A stretch of 64,000 bases of DNA from JAKFYM01 sp964416595 (lineage in GTDB: Bacteria; Bdellovibrionota; UBA1018; CAIPTA01): contig CAYQES010000006.1 in NCBI GenBank assembly GCA_964416595.1, positions 1-64,000 on the forward strand, given 5' to 3'. Each line of letters starts with the position of its first letter. Position 1 is the first letter of the stretch. The notes under the pieces were generated by a model, which did not search any database, was not told the DNA's origin, and saw nothing but the letters and a program-made list of their open reading frames with translations. Of the stretch, positions 51,632 through 60,900 are shown piece after piece. Position numbers and translations under genes: made by a program.

Positions 51632-51702
51632 CTTCCTGGGATAATGCTACATTTTTCGTACAGTCACTTTACCGTAAAACACGTTTGCGTGAAAACGGAA
51701 AA

Positions 51703-52989
51703 CTAAGCACGCAGCGCGTCTTTCAAAAGGCTAAGAGCAAGATGCGTGGCAATCACGCGATTCTGATCTCGGCTACCTTTCCCACTTAAAATCACCTGGT
51801 GGAGGATTTTCGAACCCGCCTTGTTCGAAAGCGCTACATAAATAGTGCCCACGGGTTTTTGGGCGCTGCCCCCACCGGGGCCAGAAATGCCTGACAAAGC
51901 TAGCGCGTAATCAGCGCCGGTTTGTTGTCGTAAAGATTCAGCCATTTGTCGCACAGTGGCTTCGGAAACGGCGCCTTCCGTTTGCAGTATGGTTTTGGGC
52001 ACAGCCAAAAATTTTTCCTTCCAAGCATTATGATAAGTCACAAGGCTGCCCAAAAAATATTCCGAAGAGCCGGGAAGATCCGTGAACATCTTGGCCAAGA
52101 GACCGCCTGTACAACTTTCGGCTAAAGCTAGGGTAGATTTTTTTTCTTTGAGTAGTCCCGCCACCACTTGCACCAAATCTTCCCGTTGGTGTGTGAATGC
52201 AATATCTCCTAGAGCAGCGTCTATTTTTTGGCTGACAGTTTTTATTTCCTCTTGGCTAGGGGATTTTTGCCCCGGGATCTTCCAGCTTTCTAAAGTGAGA
52301 TCGATGCAAGGGAAGGTGATATGCACACCAAAATAAAAAGTTTGCGGATATTTTTTTTCAAGCGGCTCAATAAGGCTCGCGACCCGTTGGTACACTTCGC
52401 TCTCACCCCGGCCAAAGGTGCGCCAGAATTTTCGTTCTTGTAATTTTTTACGAGCCATTTTTTTGGCGAGGCCTGGTAAAATTTCTTCGGCGAAGATCGG
52501 CCGGCATTCATTGGGCGGGCCAGGCAGAAAATAAAAAAGAGATTTCCCTTTTTTTACGGCAAGCCCGGGAGCTGTGCCCGTGGGATTGGATAAAATTTTA
52601 CTGCCCTTTAGCACAAGCGCGAGGCGCTGGCGCTGCTCTGTAAGAGGCAAACCGCGGGCAAGGTAGCGGGAGCGCACATGTTCGAGGGAGGCTTTTGTGA
52701 ATTGGAGCGGGAGTTTTAAGGCTTTAGCGGCGCTCGCCAGAGTGCGATCATCATTGGTGGGCCCGAGGCCCCCCGTAACAATCGTGACCGGAAAAGCGGC
52801 GGCCGCTTTTAGGGCGCCCCCAATATCTTCCGTGCGATCAGAAACGCAGCGCACCTCGCTTACACTCAAGCCATGTTCTCTTAATTTTTCTGCGAACCAA
52901 GTGGCGTTGGTGTTGGGAGTTCGGCCATCCAGCAATTCATCACCGATGGATAGGAGAAAAATGCCGAGGTTAGAGGGAGTTTTTTTCAT
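51703..52989 (-). CDS. cinA: CinA-family protein (MoCF-like domain plus PncC nicotinamide-nucleotide amidase)
   Basis: The 428-aa product is a two-domain CinA. The N-terminal ~1-180 MoCF-like region has LSIGDELLDGRTPNTNATW, TGGLGPTNDD and YFLPGPPNE. The C-terminal PncC domain from ~265 has LALAESCTGGLLAKMFTDLPGSSEYFLGS and ALSGISGPGGG. Together these act in pyridine nucleotide salvage, cleaving ADP-ribose and deamidating NMN. It starts one base after the pgpA stop and is followed by recA, so it belongs to that operon. No clear Shine-Dalgarno, which again fits coupling. Confidence 0.95.
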   Translation of the reverse strand: MKKTPSNLGIFLLSIGDELLDGRTPNTNATWFAEKLREHGLSVSEVRCVSDRTEDIGGALKAAAAFPVTIVTGGLGPTNDDRTLASAAKALKLPLQFTKASLEHVRSRYLARGLPLTEQRQRLALVLKGSKILSNPTGTAPGLAVKKGKSLFYFLPGPPNECRPIFAEEILPGLAKKMARKKLQERKFWRTFGRGESEVYQRVASLIEPLEKKYPQTFYFGVHITFPCIDLTLESWKIPGQKSPSQEEIKTVSQKIDAALGDIAFTHQREDLVQVVAGLLKEKKSTLALAESCTGGLLAKMFTDLPGSSEYFLGSLVTYHNAWKEKFLAVPKTILQTEGAVSEATVRQMAESLRQQTGADYALALSGISGPGGGSAQKPVGTIYVALSNKAGSKILHQVILSGKGSRDQNRVIATHLALSLLKDALRA

Positions 52990-52990
52990 C

Positions 52991-53488
52991 TTACGCTAGG
53001 GAAAAACCAAAGAAGGAGTTGGCGAGCTGCAAGGTTACGTAGAGCAGGAGGGTGGCAAAAATGGCGGCGGCCATATCATCTAACATGGCACCTAAGCCCC
53101 CCTTCACTTTGGCATCGATCCAACGGATGGGACCGGGTTTAAAAATGTCGAAGAAACGAAAAAACACAAAAGCTAGTGCATAGTGCCACCACAAATGTTG
53201 GGTAATGCTCGTGGTGAAAAGAATGCCCGCCACTTCATCGATAACTATGGTTTGATGATCCTCTGTGCCTGTTTTTTGGATTACTTTTTTTGCGGCCCAA
53301 ACGCCCAAGAGAAAAATTATGATCGCGGTGCCCCAAGCAAATTCAGCAGGAAGTTTCCACATCCACCACGCTAGCGGTAGGGCTGCAAGGGAGCCAAAAG
53401 TGCCAGGAGCTTTGGGCAGTTTTCCAACGTAGAAAAAAGTGGCGATGCATTGGGCAATGGAAAAGTTCATGGCTCGAGATTCCAGCAT
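52991..53488 (-). CDS. pgpA: Phosphatidylglycerophosphatase A
   Basis: PgpA dephosphorylates phosphatidylglycerophosphate to phosphatidylglycerol in the inner membrane. Family motifs are present: GKLPKAPGTFGSLAALP, DHQTIVIDEVAGI, AFVFFRFFDIFKPGPIRWID and KGGLGAMLDDMAAA. It has about four membrane segments. The 165-aa length assumes the start at 53488; an in-frame ATG at 53470 (MNFSIAQ) is equally possible because neither has a good ribosome binding site. It is the first gene of the pgpA-cinA-recA operon and divergent from the RelA/SpoT-like gene. Confidence 0.92.
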   Translation of the reverse strand: MLESRAMNFSIAQCIATFFYVGKLPKAPGTFGSLAALPLAWWMWKLPAEFAWGTAIIIFLLGVWAAKKVIQKTGTEDHQTIVIDEVAGILFTTSITQHLWWHYALAFVFFRFFDIFKPGPIRWIDAKVKGGLGAMLDDMAAAIFATLLLYVTLQLANSFFGFSLA

Positions 53489-53583
53489 AAAACCGCGCCG
53501 GATGCGAGCGGATAAATCTACATAAAATGCACCTTTACGTCCCCTTGATCATCCATTAGGGTGAAGGGCAGAGGGGTAATGGT

Positions 53584-54843
53584 TTGGATTCACAGCAGCA
53601 CGAAATATTAGAATTCGTGGATTCCCTGCGCTTGGGGCGCGAGGTCATGAACCTCATGCTAAAAGGCCGCAGCGTGATCGATTCCCACCACGGTTTGCCT
53701 TTGCACACAGTGGAAGCGGCCGATGAGTTTTTGTTGCGCTATGGTTTTAATTTAGAAAATCCCGTGGAGCGGGCTGAAGTGTTGGGCAACTACCAAGAGG
53801 CGTTACGATTCATTCGTAAATATTTTCTAAAACCCGAAAATCCTGATGGCGCCGATCTTGAGATTCCTAAAAATTTTCAGGAACTAGTGGATGTTCGTCT
53901 GCTCTTTATTTGGGCCGCCGATAAAGCTTTGGGCCAAGCTGTGCGGGCCCGCTGGGCGTGTGCCGTGCTGCGGGTGATGCATGCCATTTCCCACTTAGAT
54001 AAAGATTTGCGCCACGATTTTTTCCCGGACATCCAAAAACAAATCTTCGATCGTTTTTATAAAGAAATTCATTCAGAGAATGAGGGCTTGTATTTGGGCG
54101 ATCCGAAATCTGCCGCTTCTGTGCCCCTGGAAAAATTTCTCACCAAGCCCCGCAAAACCCGGGATTCCGTGATTTTGAAATTGCTCCATAAAAAAGAAAC
54201 CCTGGCCGAAGATGTGTTCGATCAGATCGGCGTGCGTTTTGTGACCAAAAACCGCGTGGATGTTGTGAAGGTGCTAAAATATTTACGGGATCGTTACATT
54301 GTTATGTCGATGAATTTACGCCCCTCCCGCTCCCGCAATAATTTGGTGGATCCGCTTCTCTACCGCCGTACTTGGCGGGAAATCCGGCAAGCGGTGCAAA
54401 AGGGCGAAGTAATGGACCGCGCGCGCGTGATCAGTGCTTTAGAGAAGGCTGTGGGTAGGGGTTACTCGGAATCGCAAAAAGAAATTGGCGAACACAATCC
54501 TTTTTCCAGCCGGGAATTTCTCTCGATCCAATTTACTTGCCGACAATTAATCAAATACCGCAGCCCTGCCTACGAAGAATTAAAAGCGTTGCGGGCCCAT
54601 TTAAAAAATACGGGTGACGAAGAGACGAAGAAAATATTAGAGCGCCTGGATTTCGGACAGCTCGCCAAAGAGCAGCGCTTCTTTTATCCCTTCGAGGTGC
54701 AAATCTTGGATCGGGAAAATTTCGAAGAGGCTGAGAGCGGCCGTGCCTCCCATGCTTCTTATAAAGCCGCGCAGACGCGTATGGCGATGAAGCGGGTGCT
54801 TGGGCAATTGCTGCTGGATTATAGCGAAGAAGCGAAGGGGTAG
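53584..54843 (+). CDS. Divergent RelA/SpoT-like nucleotidyltransferase-fold protein
   Basis: The 419-aa product is, I believe, of the type annotated TIGR04552. The C-terminal half keeps most of the (p)ppGpp synthetase pattern: KPRKTRDSVILKLL (RxKxxxS...K), VFDQIGVRFVTKNRVDVVKVLKYL (the D-x-x-G-x-R strand) and FEVQILDRENFEEAESGRASHASYK (E-x-Q-I and AE-x-G-x-x-x-H-x-x-Y-K). The usual GYxSxH is replaced by REFLSIQ. The N-terminal ~180 residues form an unfamiliar helical domain, and no HD hydrolase, TGS or ACT domain is visible. It is likely a cytoplasmic nucleotide-binding enzyme, perhaps a small-alarmone synthetase, but activity is unproven. Translation starts at TTG 53584 with GAGGGG seven bases upstream. 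Confidence 0.72.
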   Translation: MDSQQHEILEFVDSLRLGREVMNLMLKGRSVIDSHHGLPLHTVEAADEFLLRYGFNLENPVERAEVLGNYQEALRFIRKYFLKPENPDGADLEIPKNFQELVDVRLLFIWAADKALGQAVRARWACAVLRVMHAISHLDKDLRHDFFPDIQKQIFDRFYKEIHSENEGLYLGDPKSAASVPLEKFLTKPRKTRDSVILKLLHKKETLAEDVFDQIGVRFVTKNRVDVVKVLKYLRDRYIVMSMNLRPSRSRNNLVDPLLYRRTWREIRQAVQKGEVMDRARVISALEKAVGRGYSESQKEIGEHNPFSSREFLSIQFTCRQLIKYRSPAYEELKALRAHLKNTGDEETKKILERLDFGQLAKEQRFFYPFEVQILDRENFEEAESGRASHASYKAAQTRMAMKRVLGQLLLDYSEEAKG

Positions 54844-55046
54844 GGCCGCCGCGGGGTGGCGCCGAAGAATTGTAAGACGAAGATCAACCCCTAACACTCC
54901 CACCTGCCTCCGCATAAAACTCCATTACTTTGCACGCGCTAAGTAAATAAATTGTACCACTGCCTGGGGCGCGCAAGGTGAGCATGTCACTCAAGAACCC
55001 GCAGCCCGGCGCAAAAAATTCTCTTCCTACTAAAACACGGCTTTCC

Positions 55047-55055
55047 TGCTAGAAT
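55047..55055 (+). promoter_or_regulatory. Extended -10 promoter of the second peptide-binding gene; possible leaderless mRNA
   Basis: TGCTAGAAT (TAGAAT at 55050-55055, 5/6, with TGn extension). The ATG is at 55062, where transcription would be expected to begin, and no ribosome binding site lies between. The surrounding 218-base gap (54844-55061) holds no coding sequence I can support. Confidence 0.5.
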
Positions 55056-55061
55056 CCTTCC

Positions 55062-56531
55062 ATGCATTTTTTCTTCCTGGTCCTTGCAGTACTAGCCACA
55101 GCCGCAGTCCCCACCGTTACCACTAACTCGGCGAAAGAACCCTCCACCTTCCGCGTGCGGCTTGTGGAAGATCTCGGCACCCTCGATTGGAACTACGGAG
55201 AGATCAATCCGGAAATTTCTTATCAGCTAATGGAAGGCCTGTTCCGCACCAATGCCAAAGGCCAGGCGGTGCCGGCGGCGGCTAGAAGCTTTCGTTGGAA
55301 TAAGGAAAAAACGGAACTTGTGGTGCAGCTCGATCCTGAGAGTCGCTGGAGCGATGGTTCGCCCCTCTGTGCCCAGCAGTTTGTGGATTCTTGGCAACGC
55401 TTAAAAGATAAAACCTTCGCTTCTCCCTATGCGCACTATGCCCATACTTTAAAAAGTTTTGAGGCCAAGAGTTGCCGGGAGTTGCGGGTAAAATTTGAGC
55501 GGCCTAGCCCCGAAGCCACGGCGCTCTTTGCCCATTATGTGTTTTTTCCGATTCGCCTCGATCAGTTGAAAAAATCCCCGCAAATTTTTAAAGAGGGCGT
55601 GGGTTTGCTCGTGAATGGTCCTTATCAAGTGCAAGAGTGGAAAACAAACCAGAATCTCATGCTTCTGCGCAACCCTAGGTATGGGCGGAAAAAACCTGTG
55701 GTGGAACGGCTCGAGTTTTATTTTATTCCCGATGAAAATACCGCGCAGGTGATGTTTGAGCAAAAACGCATCGATTGGCTAAAAGATGTGCCACAGCTAC
55801 TACGCACCAAAACCATGGAGAAGAGCGCTGCCTTTCAAAGTTTTCCGAATCTTACGACATTTTATTTTGGCTTGAATGTGGGCAAATCAGAATTATTGCA
55901 AGACGAAGAAATCCGTTTTGCTTTGAGTGAAAGCTTGGACCGAAAAGAAATTTCCAAGATCCTCGGGAAAGAATACAAGGGCACAAAAGACTGGCTGTCG
56001 CCGGTGATTTTTCCCGCTCTCACGCCAGCCGCCACAGCCAATAAAAAGAAATTAGAAAGCGCCCGCAAAAAACTTGAGGCCGCCAAAGCCGCCGGTAAAA
56101 TGGATTTGCTCTTAAGGGTGTATAGCAAAGCCGCCCACCGGTCCCTGGCCGAATGGGCCCAGGGGCAATGGGAGAAAAAACTTGGCGTGCGCATTCCCAT
56201 AGAAGTGATCGAGGCCAAGGTGTACTGGCGGGAAATCTACACCGATCCGCCACCGATTTTCTTGAGCGGCGTAACGGCGCCTTATAGCCACCCGCGGGCG
56301 TTTCTCCAAGAATTTCTTTCCACGAGTACTGCTAACTGGACAGGCTGGAGTTCTCCTGAGTACGACAAAGCTGTGAATGAAGATTTATTCCAAGAGGCCG
56401 AAGATATTTTGCAAAAGAGCGGCGTGATTGTGCCGCTCTACACGAGAGACACAGTGGCCCTAATCAATCCCCGCTGGAAAGGGTTTTACATTAATCCTTT
56501 AGGGCAGATTTTTCTGGGCGACTTACGCTAG
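55062..56531 (+). CDS. Exported SBP_bac_5 peptide-binding protein
   Basis: The signal peptide (MHFFFLVLAVLATAAVPTVTT) has no lipobox, so the protein is probably free in the periplasm. It is a family-5 solute-binding protein: RLVEDLGTLDWNYGEINPEISYQLMEGLFRT, SDGSPLCAQQFVDSW, VNGPYQVQEWKTNQNLMLLRNPRY and FALSESLDRKEI. At 489 aa it is shorter than the OppA-like protein at 41905 and not closely similar. No transporter genes are adjacent. The 3' end overlaps the convergent hydrolase gene by 41 bases. Start selection is complicated by a promoter -10 seven bases before the ATG. Confidence 0.88.
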   Translation: MHFFFLVLAVLATAAVPTVTTNSAKEPSTFRVRLVEDLGTLDWNYGEINPEISYQLMEGLFRTNAKGQAVPAAARSFRWNKEKTELVVQLDPESRWSDGSPLCAQQFVDSWQRLKDKTFASPYAHYAHTLKSFEAKSCRELRVKFERPSPEATALFAHYVFFPIRLDQLKKSPQIFKEGVGLLVNGPYQVQEWKTNQNLMLLRNPRYGRKKPVVERLEFYFIPDENTAQVMFEQKRIDWLKDVPQLLRTKTMEKSAAFQSFPNLTTFYFGLNVGKSELLQDEEIRFALSESLDRKEISKILGKEYKGTKDWLSPVIFPALTPAATANKKKLESARKKLEAAKAAGKMDLLLRVYSKAAHRSLAEWAQGQWEKKLGVRIPIEVIEAKVYWREIYTDPPPIFLSGVTAPYSHPRAFLQEFLSTSTANWTGWSSPEYDKAVNEDLFQEAEDILQKSGVIVPLYTRDTVALINPRWKGFYINPLGQIFLGDLR

Positions 56532-57426
56532 TTTTGCGTTTGGCGGCTTTGGGCTTATTTTCTACCTTCTCCAAAAAAGAACGGATGATTTCTGTCACCA
56601 GATCCGCCTTTTCCATCTGCGGGCAGTGGGAGCCCTCGGGGATCACATGCAATTCTGCATTGGGTATAAGTTCCGCAAAAATTTTCTGGTTCTTTGAAGG
56701 CGTGATCAAATCGTTTTCGCCAGCGATCACGAGCGTGGGCGCTTTCACTTCCTGGAGCCAGTGGGTGCAGTCGGTTTTCATAAAATCGCTGATAAGGTTT
56801 AAAAAAATATCAAGATCTACAGTGCTCGTGAGGCGAAGGTATTCGTTGATATCTTCCCGTTTGGCGTACTTCGGATTGAAGCCTGCGAGGGCTACGAATT
56901 CCCGGTTGATGGGATTGGTGCCTTGGTTCGCCCAGACTTTTTGTAAAATATCGGGAATAAAGCCGTGGGCTTTCTGCAAGAGGGGGAAAAGCACTTGCAG
57001 AAAATTGTGATGGAACATGGTTTCGAACGGATCTTTTGGCGTGCCGTTGGCTAATACGAGGGCCTGCACCCGTTCTGGCGCGAGGCGATAGAAATCCAAA
57101 ATGATGTTCACGCCGAGGGAGTGGCCCAGCAAAGGAGCTGATTTAATTTCCAATTCGTCGAACAGCTCCAAAAGATCCCGGGCACAGCTTTCGATTGTCA
57201 TGGTGCGGGCGTCTTCCGGGCGGGCGCTTTGGCCGTGGCCCCGGTAGTCCATGAAATACACCCGGTGGGTTTTGGCAAAGGCCTCCATTTGGTATTTCCA
57301 CTGGAGCTTGGAACACACAAGGCCATAGCAAAAAACTAAGGGCGGGGCATTTTTCGGGCCTTCGATAGAATAAAAAAGGCGCACTCCATCGCGGGTGCGG
57401 AAATAGCCCTGTTCTTCGCGGCTCAT
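56491..57426 (-). CDS. Alpha/beta hydrolase
   Basis: The 311-aa hydrolase has the nucleophile elbow GHSLG (LLGHSLGVN, ~97-101), the MDYRGHGQS oxyanion region, an acid in VIAGENDLITPSKNQ and a catalytic His in IPEGSHCPQMEK, the complete triad order. There is no signal peptide; the enzyme is cytoplasmic and the substrate is unknown (ester or lactone type). The tail (KPKAAKRKTSVSRPEK) is basic and overlaps the convergent peptide-binding gene by 41 bases. Its start overlaps the FHA gene stop (ATGA at 57423-57426), so the two are coupled. Confidence 0.9.
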   Translation of the reverse strand: MSREEQGYFRTRDGVRLFYSIEGPKNAPPLVFCYGLVCSKLQWKYQMEAFAKTHRVYFMDYRGHGQSARPEDARTMTIESCARDLLELFDELEIKSAPLLGHSLGVNIILDFYRLAPERVQALVLANGTPKDPFETMFHHNFLQVLFPLLQKAHGFIPDILQKVWANQGTNPINREFVALAGFNPKYAKREDINEYLRLTSTVDLDIFLNLISDFMKTDCTHWLQEVKAPTLVIAGENDLITPSKNQKIFAELIPNAELHVIPEGSHCPQMEKADLVTEIIRSFLEKVENKPKAAKRKTSVSRPEKSALKD

Positions 57427-57920
57427 GGGGATCCTTTTTTGGGCAAGGGCGGAGGTTTGGGTGGGCCACCGGCGCCAGGTAGGGGCGGAGGTTTAGGCAT
57501 GCCCGCACTGCTGGATTTCTCTAAATGCTCCAGAGCGTCTAAAATTGCTTTTTCCCGGCTACCTTCCACAAAACGGCTCGCTGCTTGGGGGTGTTGGAAG
57601 GGTTCAGGGGGAGTGGGTGGGTTTAGGTCCAGGCGGGAAAAGCTTACAGTGGTGCGTCCCATGCTGATGCTATCCCGTTCCTTCAAGGGCGCAGGATTTT
57701 CAAAAGGGCGGCCATTCAAGCGGATTTCAATGTCTTCATCCAAATTTTCCAGGAAAAATCCTTGGCCTTGCGCAAAAACCCGGATTTGCAAGGGTGCCAG
57801 GGCCGGATCATCGATCAGCATATCACCTTCCGTTTGGCCGAACGTGAGTTGGTTGCCCAGATGTTGGTAGGTAGACTGTTGGCTTTTGTCCGGGGCAACG
57901 ATGATTTTAAACTCGATCAT
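57423..57920 (-). CDS. FHA-domain protein with a proline-rich tail
   Basis: An FHA-like fold spans ~20-95 (NQLTFGQTEGDMLIDDPALAPLQIRVF...FLENLDEDIEIRLNGRPF...LKERDSISMGRTTVSF). The phosphothreonine-binding Arg, Ser and Asn pattern is weaker than in the GGDEF partner at 32648, so ligand binding is uncertain. The C-terminal tail carries repeated PKPPPLP motifs (MPKPPPLPGAGGPPKPPPLP), typical of protein-protein docking. It is coupled to the alpha/beta hydrolase and divergent from metH with a 66-base gap. Confidence 0.75.
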   Translation of the reverse strand: MIEFKIIVAPDKSQQSTYQHLGNQLTFGQTEGDMLIDDPALAPLQIRVFAQGQGFFLENLDEDIEIRLNGRPFENPAPLKERDSISMGRTTVSFSRLDLNPPTPPEPFQHPQAASRFVEGSREKAILDALEHLEKSSSAGMPKPPPLPGAGGPPKPPPLPKKGSP

Positions 57921-57986
57921 TTCTTCTTAGTATAACGGGAAAAATTTCCTTTGCACCCCCTCACCTTTCATCTAGATTGGAAACCC

Positions 57987-60900
57987 ATGAAACAGGTAGA
58001 GAACCGAAAAGAACGGACTACTTTGCTCCGAAATCGCTTGAAAGAGCGTATTTTGGTGTTAGACGGCGCCACGGGTACCGCTCTGCAGGAAGAAAATCTT
58101 ACCGCCAAGGATTTTGGCGGCGAGGAATTCGAGGGTTGCAACGAGAATTTGGTTCTTACGCGCCCCGATGTGGTGAAGCGCATCCACGAAAAATATTTAA
58201 AAGCCGGCGCTGATATCGTGGAAACCAACACTTTCGGCGGCACACCGATGGTGCTCGGCGAATATGGGCTTTCCGAGAAGGCTTACGAGATCAACAAGCG
58301 AGCCTGCGAAATTGCGCGGGAAGCTTGTAGGGAATTTTCCACACCTGACTGGCCCCGCTTCGTGGCCGCGTCCATTGGCCCTACCACAAAAGCAATCTCC
58401 GTAACTGGCGGAATCACGTTTGATGAATTGGCCGAACAATTTTACCAGCAAGTCAAAGGTCTCTATGACGGTGGCGCCGATTACTTCTTAATCGAAACTT
58501 GCAACGATACTTCCAACGTGAAAGCTTGCTTGCACGCCATTGATCGCTTGCATAGTGAAGTGGCTGATCCTTTGCCTGTGGCTGTTTCCGGCACGATTGA
58601 ACCTATGGGAACCATGTTGGGTGGCCAGGGCGTGGACGCTCTTCTGACTTCCCTCATGCATCGGGATTTACTCTATGTGGGCTTGAATTGCGCCACGGGC
58701 CCTGAGTTCATGACAGATCACATTCGCACGTTGGCTGGTATGTCGCCTTTCCCCGTGGCTTGCGTGCCCAATGCGGGTTTGCCGGACGAAAACGGCCAGT
58801 ACTTAGAAACTCCAGAGCTTGTGGGCAAAGTGATTTCCCGATTTATCGAAAAAGGTTGGCTAAATGTGCTCGGTGGCTGTTGCGGTACCCATGGTGGTCA
58901 CGTGCAACATTTGCGGGAAATTGCTGACCGCGCTAGTCCTCGAGTGGTTGCCGCGCCTCGGGCATCTCGTCTTTCAGGGATTGAGTATTTAGAAGTCACT
59001 GACGAAATGCGGCCATTACTCGTGGGCGAACGCACCAACGTGATCGGCTCCAAAAAATTCCGGGAACTGATCCAGGCCGGCAAATGGGAAGAAGCTGCGG
59101 AAGTGGGCCGCGCCCAAGTGAAAAAAGGCGCCCATATCGTGGATGTTTGCCTCTCGAACCCCGATCGCAACGAACAAGAAGATTTACAAAAATTCATGCC
59201 CGAGCTTCTAAAAAAAGTGCGGGTGCCCGTGATGATCGATTCCACGGATGCCTCCGTGATCGAAGACGCTTTAAAACTCGTGCAAGGCAAAAGCATCATC
59301 AATTCCGTGAATTTGGAAGACGGTGAAGAGCGCTTTGCCCACGTTCTACCTTTGGCGCGCAACTATGGCGCCGCCGTGGTGGTGGGCTGCATCGACGACG
59401 ATCCAGAGCAGGGCATGGGCGTAACCCGTGAGAGAAAATTAGCCATTGCCGAGCGCGAATACAATTTACTCACGAAAAAATACGGCATTCCGCCGGAAGA
59501 TATTTACTGGGACGCCCTCGTTTTCCCCTGCGGCACGGGCGATGCGCAATACCGCGGCTCCGCCGTGGAAACCATCGAGGGCGTGCGGCTGTTGAAAGAA
59601 AAATTTCCTGGCACAAAAACGGTGCTCGGAATTTCGAACGTCTCCTTTGGTTTACCCGCTGTGGGCCGGGAAGTACTGAATGCGGTTTTCCTCTACCACT
59701 GCGTGAAGGCGGGCTTGGATTGCGCAATCGTGAATTCTGAAAAAATTCCGCGCTTTGGTTCTTTGAGTGCTGAAGAAGTGAAGGTGTGTGAGGATCTGTT
59801 GTGGAACCGGGGCGAAGATCCCGTGGCCACGTTCGCCGCTTTTTTCCGGGCCGCACGGCCCAAGGCCAAGGAAGTGCGCCAAGAACTTCCTTTGGATGAG
59901 CGCCTGGCCCAGTACATCGTGGAAGGCACGAAAGAGGGTTTGTTTGCGGATCTCGATTTAAAACGAAAAGAGATGAAGCCACTCGATATCATCAACGGCC
60001 CACTCATGCGGGGCATGGATACGGTGGGGCGCCTCTTTAATAAAAACGAAATGATTGTGGCCGAAGTGTTACAAAGCGCCGAGGCCATGAAGGCCGCGGT
60101 AACTTACCTCGAACCCTATATGGAAAAAACGGACACGGCTCTGCGCGGAACCGTGGTGCTTGCCACCGTGAAGGGCGATGTGCACGATATCGGCAAAAAT
60201 TTGGTAGATATCATTTTCTCCAACAATGGTTTCCGCGTGGTGAACCTCGGCATCAAAATCCCTTCGGAGCAATTGATCCACGCCGTGCGGGAACATAAGC
60301 CAGATATTTTGGGGCTCTCAGGATTGCTCGTGAAGAGCGCTCAGCAAATGGAACTTTCCGCCGGTGATTTGCAGCAGGCGGGTTTAAATGTGCCAATTCT
60401 CGTGGGGGGCGCCGCGCTCACACAAAATTTTACGGATAAACGCATTGCCAAAGCTTACGGTGCTGGTCTCGTGGCTTACGCCCGGGATGCCATGGGGGGC
60501 CTCGAACTCGCCAAACAGATCGTGGACAAAGAACTGCGCCCGGGACTAGAAGACACTTTGCGGCAGCGCCAGAGCGAATTGCAACGGCAAAGTGCGGAAG
60601 GGGCATCGGCGCCGGCGGTGACCGTGAAAGAGCGTTCGAAACTTGTGCCTGTTTTGGGCGAATTACCCCGGGCTCCCGATTTTGAACGCCATGTGATCCG
60701 CGGTCAGTCTCTAGATCTCGTGTGGAAGTATATGAACAACCTTGTGCTCTTCTACCGGCACTTAGGAATTCCCGGAGAAGCCGTGAAGCTCTGGCAAAAA
60801 GGGGATCGCAGTGCTTTAGCTTCGCACCCGAGTGGCGCCAAGATGCTGGAGTTCGCGCAAGTGGTAGAAGATTTGAAGGGTGAAATTAAACGTAATGGCC

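Noticed and set aside
51668..51678. Exact Bdellovibrio LexA box (TTAC-N3-GTAA) upstream of recA
   Set aside because: The palindrome found has a one-base instead of three-base spacer, so it is reported only as a related possibility.
57921..57986. Cobalamin riboswitch upstream of metH
   Set aside because: The gap to the divergent FHA gene is only 66 bases, far too short.
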